A stretch of DNA of 38,908 nucleotides, taken from assembly GCF_002307475.1 (NCBI RefSeq), contig NZ_NTMH01000027.1, positions 1 to 38,908 of the forward strand. Direction: 5' to 3'. The position numbers and the translations under genes are program-made. The notes under the pieces are model-generated. The model made no database searches and was not told the DNA's origin. It saw nothing but the letters and a program-made list of their open reading frames with translations. The DNA is from Pantoea allii (GTDB lineage Bacteria > Pseudomonadota > Gammaproteobacteria > Enterobacterales > Enterobacteriaceae). Positions 16,395-25,422 of the stretch are shown here, piece by piece (positions within the stretch are counted from its first letter, which is position 1; each line of letters starts with the position of its first letter).

Positions 16395-17897
16395 TTAAGG
16401 TTCAGCGTGTTCCCATGCAGCTTTGCGCAGGTCTGCAGGTTTAAGCTCCTTTGCCGGGACAATCACGCCATCACATTTACCGTGGCGGAATACCGTGATG
16501 TTGTCCGCGACGTCCAGCAGTTCCTCTTCCTCGCTCGATACCACGATAACGCAGCAGCCTTTATCCGCCAGCTGATGGATGATGCGGTAGATGTCCGCTT
16601 TCGCACCAATATCGACACCTTTAGTTGGTTCATCCAGCAACACCAGGTCCGCGTTTTGCGCAATAACCCGGGCCAGCAGTACCTTTTGCTGATTCCCGCC
16701 AGAGAGGGCCTTAATCGGTCCATCCAGCGATCCCCGCGTATTCATTTTGCCCAGCAGTTCTGAGGCAGCCTGCCGCGCCGCGCCGTGACTCACAAAACCA
16801 CCGGAGCGGAATTTTTTCAGAACCGGCAGCGTCGCGTTAGCATAGCTCGACATCTGGGGAATAAACCCGTCCTTTTTACGCTCCTCGGTCAGGTAGGCAA
16901 TGCCACGGGAAATGGCCTTTACAGGTGATGAGGGATGATATTCCCTGTGTCCCACCCGGATTTCACCACCGGTGACGGTTTCCAGTCCAAACAGCGTCTG
17001 GCACAGGCGCGTACGGCCTGCACCGGCCAGTCCATAGACTCCAAGAATCTCCCCGCGGTACGCTTCAAGGTTCACACCTTTAAGGCGATCCGTATGCAGG
17101 TTACTCACCGACAGCCAGGGTTTACCCAGTGCCCCCCGGATCAGGCCGCGGCTGTTTGAGGGAGCCTGATAAGCATTTGCGTCGCCCACGATTGCGTCGA
17201 TAATGGCGCTCTTGCTCAGCGTTTTTTTACCTTCGTTATAAATCACGCGGCCGCCGCACATCACTGTAGCCTCATCGCAGACGCCCAGCACCTCGTCCAG
17301 CTTATGCGATACCAGCACCACGCCAATCTGTTTCTCGCGCGCAATGCGCTGTACGGCCTGCAGCAGCGCGTCTGCCTGCGCACCCTCCAGCGCGGTCGTC
17401 GGTTCATCGAGAAAAAGAAAACGTGCGTCACGATCGAGATTAGAGACCACTTCCAGCATCTGCTTGTCCGGATGAGAGAGGTCCCTGACAAGATCGGTCG
17501 CGCTGAAATCCAGGTGGTAATCACTCAGCACTTTCTCAGTATGTGCAATCATGCTGACATCATCGGTAAAACCGTTGCGCTTGCGGCGCTCACGCCCGAG
17601 GAAAAGGTTCTGCCATACGCTCATACCGGGAATAAGCCGGAGTTCCTGGTAGACGCAGGCAATACCGTGGCTGAGCGCATCACGTGGCGATGCAAGGCGC
17701 ACCGGCGTAGCACCAATCATCAGCTCCCCGTTATCCGGCATATTGACGCCAGCCAGTATTTTCAGCAGCGTTGATTTACCCGCGCCGTTATGGCCGAGAA
17801 GGGCGTGAATTTCACCAGGTTTTACGCTGAAATCCACACCATGAAGGACCAGCACGCCTGAAAAACCGATTTTTATCTGCTTCGCCACATAATTCAT
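16395..17897 (-). CDS. Sugar ABC transporter ATP-binding protein (RbsA/MglA/XylG type)
   Basis: A duplicated ATPase of 500 residues. The first domain has Walker A GHNGAGKST (residues 35-43), a signature region with LSHPDKQMLEV, and Walker B FLFLDEPTTAL. The second has a degenerate Walker A, GLAGAGRTRL, lacking the lysine, which is normal for the second half of this family. It also has signature LSGGNQQKV and Walker B LVLLDEPTKGVDIGAK. It powers uptake through the permease encoded two genes upstream. It starts 17 bases after the binding-protein gene. Carbohydrate class: ribose, galactose or xylose-like monosaccharides. The precise sugar is unknown. Confidence 0.94.
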   Translation of the reverse strand: MNYVAKQIKIGFSGVLVLHGVDFSVKPGEIHALLGHNGAGKSTLLKILAGVNMPDNGELMIGATPVRLASPRDALSHGIACVYQELRLIPGMSVWQNLFLGRERRKRNGFTDDVSMIAHTEKVLSDYHLDFSATDLVRDLSHPDKQMLEVVSNLDRDARFLFLDEPTTALEGAQADALLQAVQRIAREKQIGVVLVSHKLDEVLGVCDEATVMCGGRVIYNEGKKTLSKSAIIDAIVGDANAYQAPSNSRGLIRGALGKPWLSVSNLHTDRLKGVNLEAYRGEILGVYGLAGAGRTRLCQTLFGLETVTGGEIRVGHREYHPSSPVKAISRGIAYLTEERKKDGFIPQMSSYANATLPVLKKFRSGGFVSHGAARQAASELLGKMNTRGSLDGPIKALSGGNQQKVLLARVIAQNADLVLLDEPTKGVDIGAKADIYRIIHQLADKGCCVIVVSSEEEELLDVADNITVFRHGKCDGVIVPAKELKPADLRKAAWEHAEP

Positions 17898-17914
17898 AAC
17901 TGTCTGCCTTTTAC

Positions 17915-18895
17915 TCAGTACGCTGAACCCATAACGGAGGCCGCGTTGTCTTTAGTGACCAGCAGCGGTGGATTGTTGATCATGGCCGGGACCTGTTCAC
18001 CGCCCAGGCTTTTCCGGACGTTTTCAACCAGTATCTGAGCAAGCTTAACGGGTTCCTGAATCGCACCGGCTTTGAGTATGCTGTTGTCCTGAACGGCTTT
18101 AACGCCTTCTTTATCTACAAAAGCATATAATTTCACTTTGTCACTGACGCCCAGCTGCCTGATGGCTGCCAGTGAACCCAGTGCGGAAGGTTCGGTGTCT
18201 GAATACACCACGTCAATCTCCGGCCTGCCCTGCAGCATTTCAGTGGTCACTTTCAGAGACGTGGTTTCTTCCACCTTTCCGTTAACCAGCGCAACAAACT
18301 TAATATTTTTATTGGACGCGACGGCGGCTTTGAACCCCTCATCACGGGCGTTTGCGGCTATTGAGGTCGGTTCTCCCACTATCCCGACCGTTGCCGGGCT
18401 GTTTTCACCGATGTCCTTCAGCAGCTGCTGCCCAATGAGCCTGCCACCTTCCCGCTGATCGGTCTGAACCCCCTGCACCAGGGTGACGTTCTGTTGTTTG
18501 AGTCCCTCTGTATCAGGGAGGATATTGATAGCAAATGCCGGGATTTTTGCCTGATTGAGCTGGCTGATAATTGAAACGCATGGCCCGGACGAAACGCAGT
18601 TCACCGCAACCGCATCCACTTTCTGCTCAATGAAGTTCTGCACCTGCGACAGCTGTTTGGCATCGTCATTATCAGCAATCGAAATTTTGACGTTCATCCC
18701 CTGAGCAGCAGCATTATCCTCAAAGCTTTTTTTCATGGCCACATAATAGGGGTTGGTCAGGTTCGGAAGCGTTACACCAAGTGTTTTTTTGCCAGCGCCT
18801 GCGGTGCTTTCCGCATCATCCCGGTTACAGCCGGCAAGCAGGCAGGCCAGCGCAACGATCGTAGCTGTTGCAGTGAGAGTCGTACGCAGTTTCAT
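17915..18895 (-). CDS. Sugar ABC transporter substrate-binding lipoprotein (RbsB-like)
   Basis: The 326-residue protein has a signal sequence ending in the lipobox LLAGC, with Cys23 as lipidation site. A ribose-binding-type periplasmic fold follows, with KTLGVTLPNLTNPYYVAMKK, DAVAVNCVSSGPCVSII and PATVGIVGEPTSIAANARDE. Bacterial RbsB proteins of Gram-negatives are normally soluble in the periplasm, so a lipid anchor is less common. A GGAGAT site precedes the ATG. It lies between permease and ATPase genes in one operon, and the kinase leads. Confidence 0.92.
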   Translation of the reverse strand: MKLRTTLTATATIVALACLLAGCNRDDAESTAGAGKKTLGVTLPNLTNPYYVAMKKSFEDNAAAQGMNVKISIADNDDAKQLSQVQNFIEQKVDAVAVNCVSSGPCVSIISQLNQAKIPAFAINILPDTEGLKQQNVTLVQGVQTDQREGGRLIGQQLLKDIGENSPATVGIVGEPTSIAANARDEGFKAAVASNKNIKFVALVNGKVEETTSLKVTTEMLQGRPEIDVVYSDTEPSALGSLAAIRQLGVSDKVKLYAFVDKEGVKAVQDNSILKAGAIQEPVKLAQILVENVRKSLGGEQVPAMINNPPLLVTKDNAASVMGSAY

Positions 18896-18936
18896 GTTTA
18901 TCTCCTGGTAAGGTACAGGTCAGAGGTTAAGAGGCT

Positions 18937-19962
18937 TTATTGTTGTGTTTTTCGTGGTTTCCTGACTTTGAACCAGGGGATCACGATTTTTCTGGACGTG
19001 CGCAGAGTATCGAACGTCACGCCAAACAGGATGATCAGTCCGATAACCAGCGGCTGCCAGTACGCGCTGACGTTCAGTACGTTCATCAGATTGGATATGG
19101 CGGCAATCAGCATTGCCCCAATCATCGCGCCGATGAGGCTGCCGGTGCCGCCAAACAAGCTGACGCCGCCCACTACCGCACCCGCGATTGAGAAAAACAG
19201 CTCGTCACCACGGCCCGCCGTCGGATATCCGGTCATCAGGCGCGAGCCGTAAATCAGTCCGCCGCATGCCGAGCAGAGTCCGGAGATGGCATAGACCAGC
19301 AGGGTTATACGTGGAATGCTGATCCCTGACAGGCGCGCGGCATCTGCGTTGCCGCCGACCGCATAAATATGGGTACCGGTGATGGTCCGCCGCAGGAAGA
19401 TGACGCCAATAATAATGGCCAACAGCAGGGCTATCACCGGAAACGGAATACCCAGGGGTTTTGACTGACCGATAAGGCTGTAACCGATTTGCGTCACGCG
19501 GATCGACTCGGCTCCGGTGATAATCTGCGGAATGGATGCCGCCACGCCCATCATTGCAAACGTCACAATGAAAGGTGGAACGCCGGTACGTTCGATGATC
19601 AGCCCATTAACCAGACCGCTCAGGGCCCCCACCGCCAGAACCATGGGTACGGCAAGCTGCCAGGGAATGCCAAATTTTTCCATCAGCAGCGCCGCGACTA
19701 CGCAGGTCATGGCCACAATTGAGCCACAGGAAAGGTCAATCCCGCCTGTCAGCAGAACAAAAGACTGCCCCAGACACAGGAAACCGATGACCGCGCCGTT
19801 AAGAAGTAAAACCATCATGTTGGATACGGTCAGAAAATTAGGCGTGGCGATAAAGCCGCCCAGCATAACCAGTAAAAAAACCACGGCGATCCCCGCTTCA
19901 GCAGGCACTTTAAGTGGCTGTCTTGGGGGTTTGATTTTAGCGGGTGTGCTCATTGAACTCAT
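18937..19962 (-). CDS. Sugar ABC transporter permease (RbsC-like)
   Basis: The 341-residue membrane protein has about ten hydrophobic segments. Family motifs include LCLGQSFVLLTGGIDLSCGS, GLVNGLIIERTGVPPFIVTF and TITGTHIYAVGGNADAARLS, the cytoplasmic coupling loop that meets the ATPase. A GAVVGGVSLFGGTGSLIGAM segment follows. The start codon overlaps the kinase stop as ATGA, with AGGAG within the kinase gene. A basic N-terminal tail (KIKPPRQPLK) stays in the cytoplasm. Confidence 0.93.
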   Translation of the reverse strand: MSSMSTPAKIKPPRQPLKVPAEAGIAVVFLLVMLGGFIATPNFLTVSNMMVLLLNGAVIGFLCLGQSFVLLTGGIDLSCGSIVAMTCVVAALLMEKFGIPWQLAVPMVLAVGALSGLVNGLIIERTGVPPFIVTFAMMGVAASIPQIITGAESIRVTQIGYSLIGQSKPLGIPFPVIALLLAIIIGVIFLRRTITGTHIYAVGGNADAARLSGISIPRITLLVYAISGLCSACGGLIYGSRLMTGYPTAGRGDELFFSIAGAVVGGVSLFGGTGSLIGAMIGAMLIAAISNLMNVLNVSAYWQPLVIGLIILFGVTFDTLRTSRKIVIPWFKVRKPRKTQQ

Positions 19963-21407
19963 TGCAGCTCTCCTGATAAAGCGTTGGCATAGTTAACGTA
20001 AGCATCCAGAACATGGCGCGCATCCTCCCTGGGATCAGCGACTTTCACAAATGGCCTGCACCAGCGTTCGGCCATTTCAGCATTCGTACATCCCAGTACA
20101 GCAGCGGCCGCCTGAATGGCTGCCCCGGCGGCGGCCGTTTCTTCCACCGGAGAAACCCAGACCGTTTTGCCCGTCAGGTCAGCAAGGATCTGGCGGTAGG
20201 CACGTGACTTCGCCCCGCCGCCGGTGACAACGATGTGCCCGTCATCACTGAAGCCATGCTGTTTCAGGATCAGTCCGCCAGCCAGCAGGCCGCACAGCAC
20301 GCCTTCCACGGCAGCGCGGGCCATATCTTCTCTGGTTGTGGTGGTGCGTAACCCGCGCATGTGCCCCGTAGCGTCGGGAAGGTTAGGCGTGCGCTCGCCA
20401 TCCAGCCATGGGACAAGCTGCAGACCGTTGGCGCCGGCAGGTGAACTCAGTGCGAGTGCATCGAATTCGTCAGTGGTAACACCCAGCAGGGTGCGGAATG
20501 TATCGGTTACCTTCGCGGAATTCAGCGTGGTAATCATGGGAATGAAGTGATCGGCCGCATCTGCATAGCCGTTGATAATCCCGGTGCTGTCGGCTATTCC
20601 CGTCGGGGTTATGCCGTACAGCGTACCGCTCGTGCCGATCGATATGCCGGTATCACCGGATTTCAGGTTCATTCCCAGCGCAGCAGACATATTATCGCCA
20701 GTTCCTACGCCTACAACGGCACCAGCAAGGTCTTCCAGACCGGGGATCAGCTTCACCACGCCAGCAGGCTGATGCGAGGGAATGATTGCAGGCCAGAGGG
20801 AGAGCCAGTCAATTCGGTTGTTTACCACAGCAGCGAGCTCAGGCTCCCAGCTATTGGTGAAAGGGTTGAAGTAGCCGGTCCCGGATGCACCGCCACGCTC
20901 ACACACAAAACTGCCGCTGAGGCGATAAACCAGATAGTCAAACGGCAGCATAATGCGATGGCACTTTTCAAGCAGGCCGGGGCAGTGATGTTCGGTCCAC
21001 GCCAGTTTTGAAATGGTCATCGCCGGTCCGGGCACCGATCCTGTAAGGCGAGCCCACTCTTCAGGGGCAACTTTCCGGCACAACTCGTGTGCCTGGGTAG
21101 CAGACTCAGTGTCATTCCAGAGCTTGGCTGGACGCAGTGCCCGGTCATCTTTATCAAGCATGACCAGACCGTGACCCTGCCCTCCGACAGCAAGCCCTGC
21201 AATACGGGGCTGCCATGCTTTGAGCTCATCCAGAGCCGAAGTTAACGCGTCCCACCAAGCCTGCGGATCCTGCTCACTGCAGGGGGGCGTCGTCGGCGGA
21301 TGCGGCTTACGGGCCTGAGCAATCACGTCGCCACTTTCAAGGCTGCGCAGCATAACGGTACAAGACTGAGTCGATGAGTCTATTCCCGCAACAAGGTCCC
21401 GCTTCAT
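19959..21407 (-). CDS. FGGY family carbohydrate kinase (xylulokinase-like)
   Basis: From the ATG at 21407 the 482-residue protein starts MKRDLVAGIDSSTQSCTVML, the phosphate-1 loop of FGGY kinases. It contains GLAVGGQGHGLVML, the catalytic Asp in GVGTGDNMSAALG, GTSGTLYG and the C-terminal VVTGGGAKSRAYRQILADLT. XylB-like proteins phosphorylate ketopentoses or related sugars. A 29-residue upstream extension read from a farther codon is hydrophobic and unlikely. It heads the operon kinase-permease-binding protein-ATPase, so it should act on the sugar that the transporter imports. Confidence 0.9.
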   Translation of the reverse strand: MKRDLVAGIDSSTQSCTVMLRSLESGDVIAQARKPHPPTTPPCSEQDPQAWWDALTSALDELKAWQPRIAGLAVGGQGHGLVMLDKDDRALRPAKLWNDTESATQAHELCRKVAPEEWARLTGSVPGPAMTISKLAWTEHHCPGLLEKCHRIMLPFDYLVYRLSGSFVCERGGASGTGYFNPFTNSWEPELAAVVNNRIDWLSLWPAIIPSHQPAGVVKLIPGLEDLAGAVVGVGTGDNMSAALGMNLKSGDTGISIGTSGTLYGITPTGIADSTGIINGYADAADHFIPMITTLNSAKVTDTFRTLLGVTTDEFDALALSSPAGANGLQLVPWLDGERTPNLPDATGHMRGLRTTTTREDMARAAVEGVLCGLLAGGLILKQHGFSDDGHIVVTGGGAKSRAYRQILADLTGKTVWVSPVEETAAAGAAIQAAAAVLGCTNAEMAERWCRPFVKVADPREDARHVLDAYVNYANALSGELQ

Positions 21408-21507
21408 TGAACTACCCCTGAACAATTTCTGAGAAATGACAGAGCTGAACAAAAGTATCATCAGACTCAAAACAGCTAAGCCGGGATGCTGCATGGCTCA
21501 ACAATTT

Positions 21508-21521
21508 TGCTCATATGATCA
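21508..21521. promoter_or_regulatory. Candidate SorC-type operator upstream of the kinase-ABC operon
   Basis: TGCTCA-TA-TGATCA matches the TGCTCA-N2-TGAGCA palindrome of the PTS operon at all but one position. It lies about 100 bases upstream of the kinase start. It suggests that the SorC-type regulator at 10.3-11.2 kb also controls this operon. Between 21522 and 21896 I see no gene, only short non-coding DNA. Confidence 0.55.
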
Positions 21522-21896
21522 CTTTTGTTTGCTCGTTTGTTAAGTGCAGACAATACCGCTATGAAATCATCCGTCAATTGACGTTATCCGGGAACGTTAA
21601 GCAGCTCTCACTTTTATTCCTGATAGTCCTGCCTGCGTTGGACTGATCTCTCCGGTGTAAGCTCCTCCGGTCTGGCGCTGATGAAGAAGCAGATGCCTCC
21701 AGGATAGTCAGCACTCTGCCGGAGGGAGGCCGCCGTAAATATTCTGCCAGTACGTATCAGCGTTTCTGATACCCCCCGCTCATTACGCCGCCAGTCATTG
21801 AGTGACCCGTCAGGTTCAGATCAGCTTCTGCGGTTAAATCGAAAGTATGATGAATAACTTTTTTTAAAACTGGACAACGGCATTTCAAATGACTAA

Positions 21897-21915
21897 TCTA
21901 CCTACTAGTAGATAG
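21897..21915. promoter_or_regulatory. TetR (AltR-type) operator A, upstream of osmC
   Basis: TCTACCTACTAGTAGATAG contains the perfect core palindrome CTACTAGTAG (21902-21911). It is the most divergent of five copies of a site with consensus CCAAYCTACTAGTTGGTAG. It lies 46 bases before the osmC-type start codon. Confidence 0.75.
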
Positions 21916-21961
21916 CTTGCCTATTCTGGCTTTCTCCCACAAACCGTTTACAGGAGTATGT

Positions 21962-22519
21962 ATGTCGCATTCAGCAAAACCTCAGGCTTCCGCTGACGCC
22001 ATCAGTAACGTTCGTGAGGCCGTTCGCGCAGAGCCTGGCCTTGGTAACATGTCATTCCAGGTAAAAGCGCGTTCACACGGCGGTCTGGCCGTACGTGTGG
22101 AAACCGGATCGTCATTTCAGAATGGCAAAGAAGACCGTAGCCGCGTAGGCAAATTCTCGAATATCGGGGACGAACCACCTGGGCTGCTTGGTGCCGACAC
22201 CGGCATGAGCCCCACCGAATATATTCTGCAGGCGCTGGCCGGGTGTTATACCGCTACTCTGACCCTGATGGCTGCTGAAAAAGGTGTAGATCTGGAAAGT
22301 ATCGAGCTGGATCTCTATTTCGATATTGATATGAAAGGTTTCCTGGGACTGGATAAAAACGCCCGTAAAGGGGCTAAAGGTATCCGCGTAGACGTACGTC
22401 TTGAAAGTAATACGGCGAGCCGTGAACAGCTGGAAGAGCTGGTCAGCCTGCTTCCTGAGGCATCACCTATTCATGACACGCTGGCTAACCCGGTGCCGAT
22501 TGAGACACGTCTCGTATAA
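21962..22519 (+). CDS. OsmC/Ohr family protein
   Basis: From the ATG at 21962 (AGGAG upstream) the 185-residue protein has an OsmC fold: MSFQVKARSHGGLAVRVETG, then GMSPTEYILQALAGCYTATL with the conserved Cys, and SPIHDTLANPVPIETRL at the end. I see one conserved cysteine in GCY and no partner at the usual second position. OsmC/Ohr proteins act on peroxides or reactive sulfur species with thiol chemistry. It carries operator A in its leader and belongs to the eleven-gene thiol-stress cluster. An upstream TTG start at 21917 is less likely. A stem-loop with T tract follows the gene. Confidence 0.9.
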   Translation: MSHSAKPQASADAISNVREAVRAEPGLGNMSFQVKARSHGGLAVRVETGSSFQNGKEDRSRVGKFSNIGDEPPGLLGADTGMSPTEYILQALAGCYTATLTLMAAEKGVDLESIELDLYFDIDMKGFLGLDKNARKGAKGIRVDVRLESNTASREQLEELVSLLPEASPIHDTLANPVPIETRLV

Positions 22520-22550
22520 GTCACATCTGTTCTGCCTGTGAAGCTTCATG

Positions 22551-22578
22551 ACCCTGTTCCTCCCGGAGCAGGGTTTTT
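22551..22578 (+). terminator. Rho-independent terminator after osmC
   Basis: ACCCTG (22551-22556) and CAGGGT (22569-22574) pair with a short inner TCC/GGA extension around TCCC, followed by a run of five T. It lies 31 bases after the stop codon. Confidence 0.75.
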
Positions 22579-22628
22579 CTGTGCAGCCAGTTATCTGTTT
22601 TACTCAGCACTGTTCTGCATGAAGCTTC

Positions 22629-22668
22629 AGGCGCATAACAGACTACCGGAGTCGCCTGTTATGCGCCT
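22629..22668. terminator. Stem-loop after the glutathione reductase gene
   Basis: AGGCGCATAACAG (22629-22641) and CTGTTATGCGCCT (22656-22668) form a perfect 13-bp stem with a 14-base loop, 13 bases beyond the gor stop on the minus strand. A separate 12-bp inverted repeat (TGAAGCTTCATG at 22539, its complement at 22618) brackets the osmC terminator. The convergent gap is therefore dense in dyads. Confidence 0.6.
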
Positions 22669-22681
22669 CGCATCGCGCCAA

Positions 22682-24037
22682 TCAGCGCATCGTCACAAAC
22701 TCTTCTGCAGCCGTCGGGTGGATCGCTACGGTGTTATCGAAGTCTTTTTTGGTGGCACCCATTTTCAGCGCCACGGCAAAGCCCTGCAGAATCTCATCCA
22801 TACCAAATCCGATACCGTGAATGCCGACAATCTTCTCATCGGCACCCATACAGACCAGCTTCATACGGCACGGCTGACGATGCTGAGTGACCGCGGTGTA
22901 CATGGCAGTGAACGACGATTGGTAGACCTTCACCTGATCGTCGCCATACTGTTCGCGCGCCTGCGGTTCGGTCAGCCCCACGGTGCCAATCGGCGGATGG
23001 CTGAACACCACGGTCGGCACATTGCTGTAATCCAGATGCTCGTCCGGCTTGTTGTTAAACAGACGCTCAGAGAGACGACGGCCTGCGGCAACCGCAACCG
23101 GCGTCAGTTCAACCGCACCGGTGTTGTCGCCCACGGCATAGATGCCTGACACACTGGTGTTCTGGAATTTATCGACTTTGATATAGCCCCTGTCGTCGAG
23201 TGCCACGCCTGCGGCTTCAATGTTGAGGTGATCGTTGGCGGGCTCACGGCCAATCGCCCAGACCAGGCAGTCCACGGTACAGTCACTGCCATTTTCCAGC
23301 TGCAGCGTCAGGCTGCCATCACTGTTTTTAATCACCGCTTTTGGAATGGATTCGGTGTGCAACGCCGGACCTTCGCTGTTCATCACTTCGACCAGCGTCT
23401 CGGTGAGTAGCGGATCGAAGCTGCGCAGCGGCGCCTGCTTACGCACGAACAGGTGAGTTTCTGAACCCAGCGCATTCACAACGCCCGCCAGCTCAACCGC
23501 GATATAGCCCGCGCCAACAACTGCGGTGCGCTTCGGCAGCGCATCCAGCTCAAAGAAACCGTCGGAATCAATGCCGTACTCTGCGCCCGGTATCGACGGA
23601 TGGCTGGGGCGACCGCCGGTGGCAATCAGAATATGATCCGCCGTGATGATCTCACCGTTGACTTCAACGCTGTGCGCATCAACGAAACGGGCGAATCCTT
23701 TGATCACTTCAACATTGTTTTTACCCAGCACGTTTTTATACGAAGTGTGGATACGGTCGATATAGGCGCTGCGGTTTTTTACAAGCGTGGCCCAGTCGAA
23801 GCGATTCACTGTGGTGTCGAAGCCATAATCCGGTCCGTAGAGATGGATAGCTTCGGCGATTTGCGCGGCGTGCCACATGATTTTTTTCGGTACGCAACCC
23901 ACGTTCACGCAGGTGCCTCCCAGTTCTTTCGCTTCAATCAGGGCGCATTTCTGGCCATACATAGCCGCACGGTTTATCGAGGCGATACCGCCGCTGCCGC
24001 CGCCGATGGTGAGATAATCGAAGTGTCGGTTTGTCAT
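22682..24037 (-). CDS. gor: Glutathione-disulfide reductase
   Basis: The enzyme reduces glutathione disulfide with NADPH. At 451 residues it matches E. coli Gor in length. It shows the FAD motif [11 protein letters not shown], the redox pair C43-x4-C48 in [13 protein letters not shown], the NADPH motif [13 protein letters not shown], and the C-terminal catalytic [13 protein letters not shown] site stands 7 bases before the ATG. The patB-like gene precedes it by 33 bases, and a 7-bp stem-loop (24049-24065) sits between, just before the ribosome site. As an accessory copy beside a presumed chromosomal gor, it would raise GSH recycling under thiol-oxidising attack. In alt clusters the matching gene is called gorB, if I recall correctly. 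Confidence 0.95.
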   Translation of the reverse strand: MTNRHFDYLTIGGGSGGIASINRAAMYGQKCALIEAKELGGTCVNVGCVPKKIMWHAAQIAEAIHLYGPDYGFDTTVNRFDWATLVKNRSAYIDRIHTSYKNVLGKNNVEVIKGFARFVDAHSVEVNGEIITADHILIATGGRPSHPSIPGAEYGIDSDGFFELDALPKRTAVVGAGYIAVELAGVVNALGSETHLFVRKQAPLRSFDPLLTETLVEVMNSEGPALHTESIPKAVIKNSDGSLTLQLENGSDCTVDCLVWAIGREPANDHLNIEAAGVALDDRGYIKVDKFQNTSVSGIYAVGDNTGAVELTPVAVAAGRRLSERLFNNKPDEHLDYSNVPTVVFSHPPIGTVGLTEPQAREQYGDDQVKVYQSSFTAMYTAVTQHRQPCRMKLVCMGADEKIVGIHGIGFGMDEILQGFAVALKMGATKKDFDNTVAIHPTAAEEFVTMR

Positions 24038-24070
24038 TTTTGTACTCCGGACAGCTCTGCTGTCCTGGTT

Positions 24071-25282
24071 TCAGGTTGAGGCGGTTAATGCCAGATATAT
24101 ACGAAGCAGCCCTTCGCTCAGAACGGCGCGAGGGCAGGCAAGATTAAGCCGTATGTGGTTATCACCGTTACCGACAAACATGGATCCGTCCTCTACAAGA
24201 ACACCCGCTTTTTCTGCAAAAAAGTGGGAAGTGAATTTCGGTTCGTCCTGAGCAGAAAGCGGCGCCAGGTCAATCCAGGCAAGATAGGTGCCTTCAGGAA
24301 TGCTGTAGCGGACGCGGGGAAGATGTTTTTTCAGCCACTCACTCAGGAAAAGAAAATTTCCGTCAATATAGCGTTTTACCTGAAGCAGCCACTCATCACA
24401 CTGCGACCAGGCCGCAATGTTAGCCGCCAGGCTTAGCGGGGAAACGAATTCATCGTGCAGGCGAAGCCAGGCAGCCCTGACGCCAGGATCAGGGATCATG
24501 ATGTTGGCCAGCAGGTTACCTGCAAGGTTAAACGTTTTGCTGGAAGACATGCAGGTAATGATTTTCTGACTGTGGGGAAAAAGGGAAGCCGCAGGCGTGT
24601 GTGAAATGCCAATGCGCGTCAGGTCACAGTGAATTTCATCTGAAATGATCCAGACGTCGTTTTCCAGACAGATTTCGGTCATCCTGCGAAGCTCATGAGG
24701 ATGCCAGACACGCCCCGTGGGATTATGCGGATTACACAGGAAAAACGCTTTTATCCTCAACGTATTATCCTGCACAAGATTCTGCATCGCATCAAAATCA
24801 ACCGTCATATACCCGCTATTGCTTTTCAGCGGGCAGCTGATCACACGACGGTCGCTGTATTCCCCGGCTTTCTTAAAGGGGGCATACGAGGGTGTGAGGA
24901 TCAGGATACTTTCATCCTGACGTGTCAGTAATGGAACCAGCCGGTACAGCGCGGGTATCACCCCGGGTGACAGCACAATACTCTCGCGCGGAAAACGATA
25001 GCCATAGTGCCTTTCGCACCAGTTTTCAAAGCTCAGAAGATACCCGGGGTGGTAAGCTTTAGTATAACCAATTATTTTCTGGCTGAGCCGCGCACGGATA
25101 GCCTCCAGTACCTCCGGAGGCGTGGAAAACGCCATATCCGCTACCCACAGATTAATAAAGCCACCGGGCGGCTCTGATGGTATGTCGCCTTGGCAGTCGC
25201 CGAACATATATTCACGCCAGCCCTCGGCGGTCAGACTGTCTGTTCCCGATCGTTCAATAAGCCCGTCAAAATCGTATTGCAT
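24071..25282 (-). CDS. PatB/MalY family C-S lyase (PLP-dependent)
   Basis: A fold-type I PLP enzyme of 403 residues starting MQYDFDGLIERSGTDSLTAE, the usual opening of PatB/MalY C-S lyases. Motifs: NLWVADMAFSTPPEVLEAI, CNPHNPTGRVW, IISDEIHCDLT (PLP ring Asp), SSSKTFNLAG with the PLP lysine, and a final IRLNLACPRAVL with the carboxylate-binding Arg. It would cleave cystathionine-like or cysteine S-conjugates to thiol, pyruvate and ammonia. I start at 25282 by family alignment, since no strong ribosome site is visible. Operator B sits in its promoter about 100 bases upstream. Operon with gor. Confidence 0.9.
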   Translation of the reverse strand: MQYDFDGLIERSGTDSLTAEGWREYMFGDCQGDIPSEPPGGFINLWVADMAFSTPPEVLEAIRARLSQKIIGYTKAYHPGYLLSFENWCERHYGYRFPRESIVLSPGVIPALYRLVPLLTRQDESILILTPSYAPFKKAGEYSDRRVISCPLKSNSGYMTVDFDAMQNLVQDNTLRIKAFFLCNPHNPTGRVWHPHELRRMTEICLENDVWIISDEIHCDLTRIGISHTPAASLFPHSQKIITCMSSSKTFNLAGNLLANIMIPDPGVRAAWLRLHDEFVSPLSLAANIAAWSQCDEWLLQVKRYIDGNFLFLSEWLKKHLPRVRYSIPEGTYLAWIDLAPLSAQDEPKFTSHFFAEKAGVLVEDGSMFVGNGDNHIRLNLACPRAVLSEGLLRIYLALTAST

Positions 25283-25378
25283 GAAGATATCCGGTATATC
25301 CGAAATAACAATCACGGCCCGACGACCGTCAGACAGACCAGCTGCAGGGAGTCCGGGCAATGCAAAGCACCCGGATTG

Positions 25379-25408
25379 AGATTACCAACCTACTAGTTGG
25401 TAAATCAA
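25379..25408 (-). promoter_or_regulatory. patB-gor promoter with TetR operator B in the spacer
   Basis: On the minus strand a -35 TTGATT (25408-25403) and a -10 TAATCT (25384-25379) are 18 bases apart. Operator B, CCAACCTACTAGTTGGTAA, occupies 25385-25403 and fills that spacer. Binding there should block RNA polymerase. Confidence 0.75.
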
Positions 25409-25422
25409 GTCTTTCTGATCTT

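Noticed and set aside
22538..23149. Plus-strand ORF of 203 codons over the 3' end of gor
   Set aside because: It is a shadow of gor. No recognised domain.
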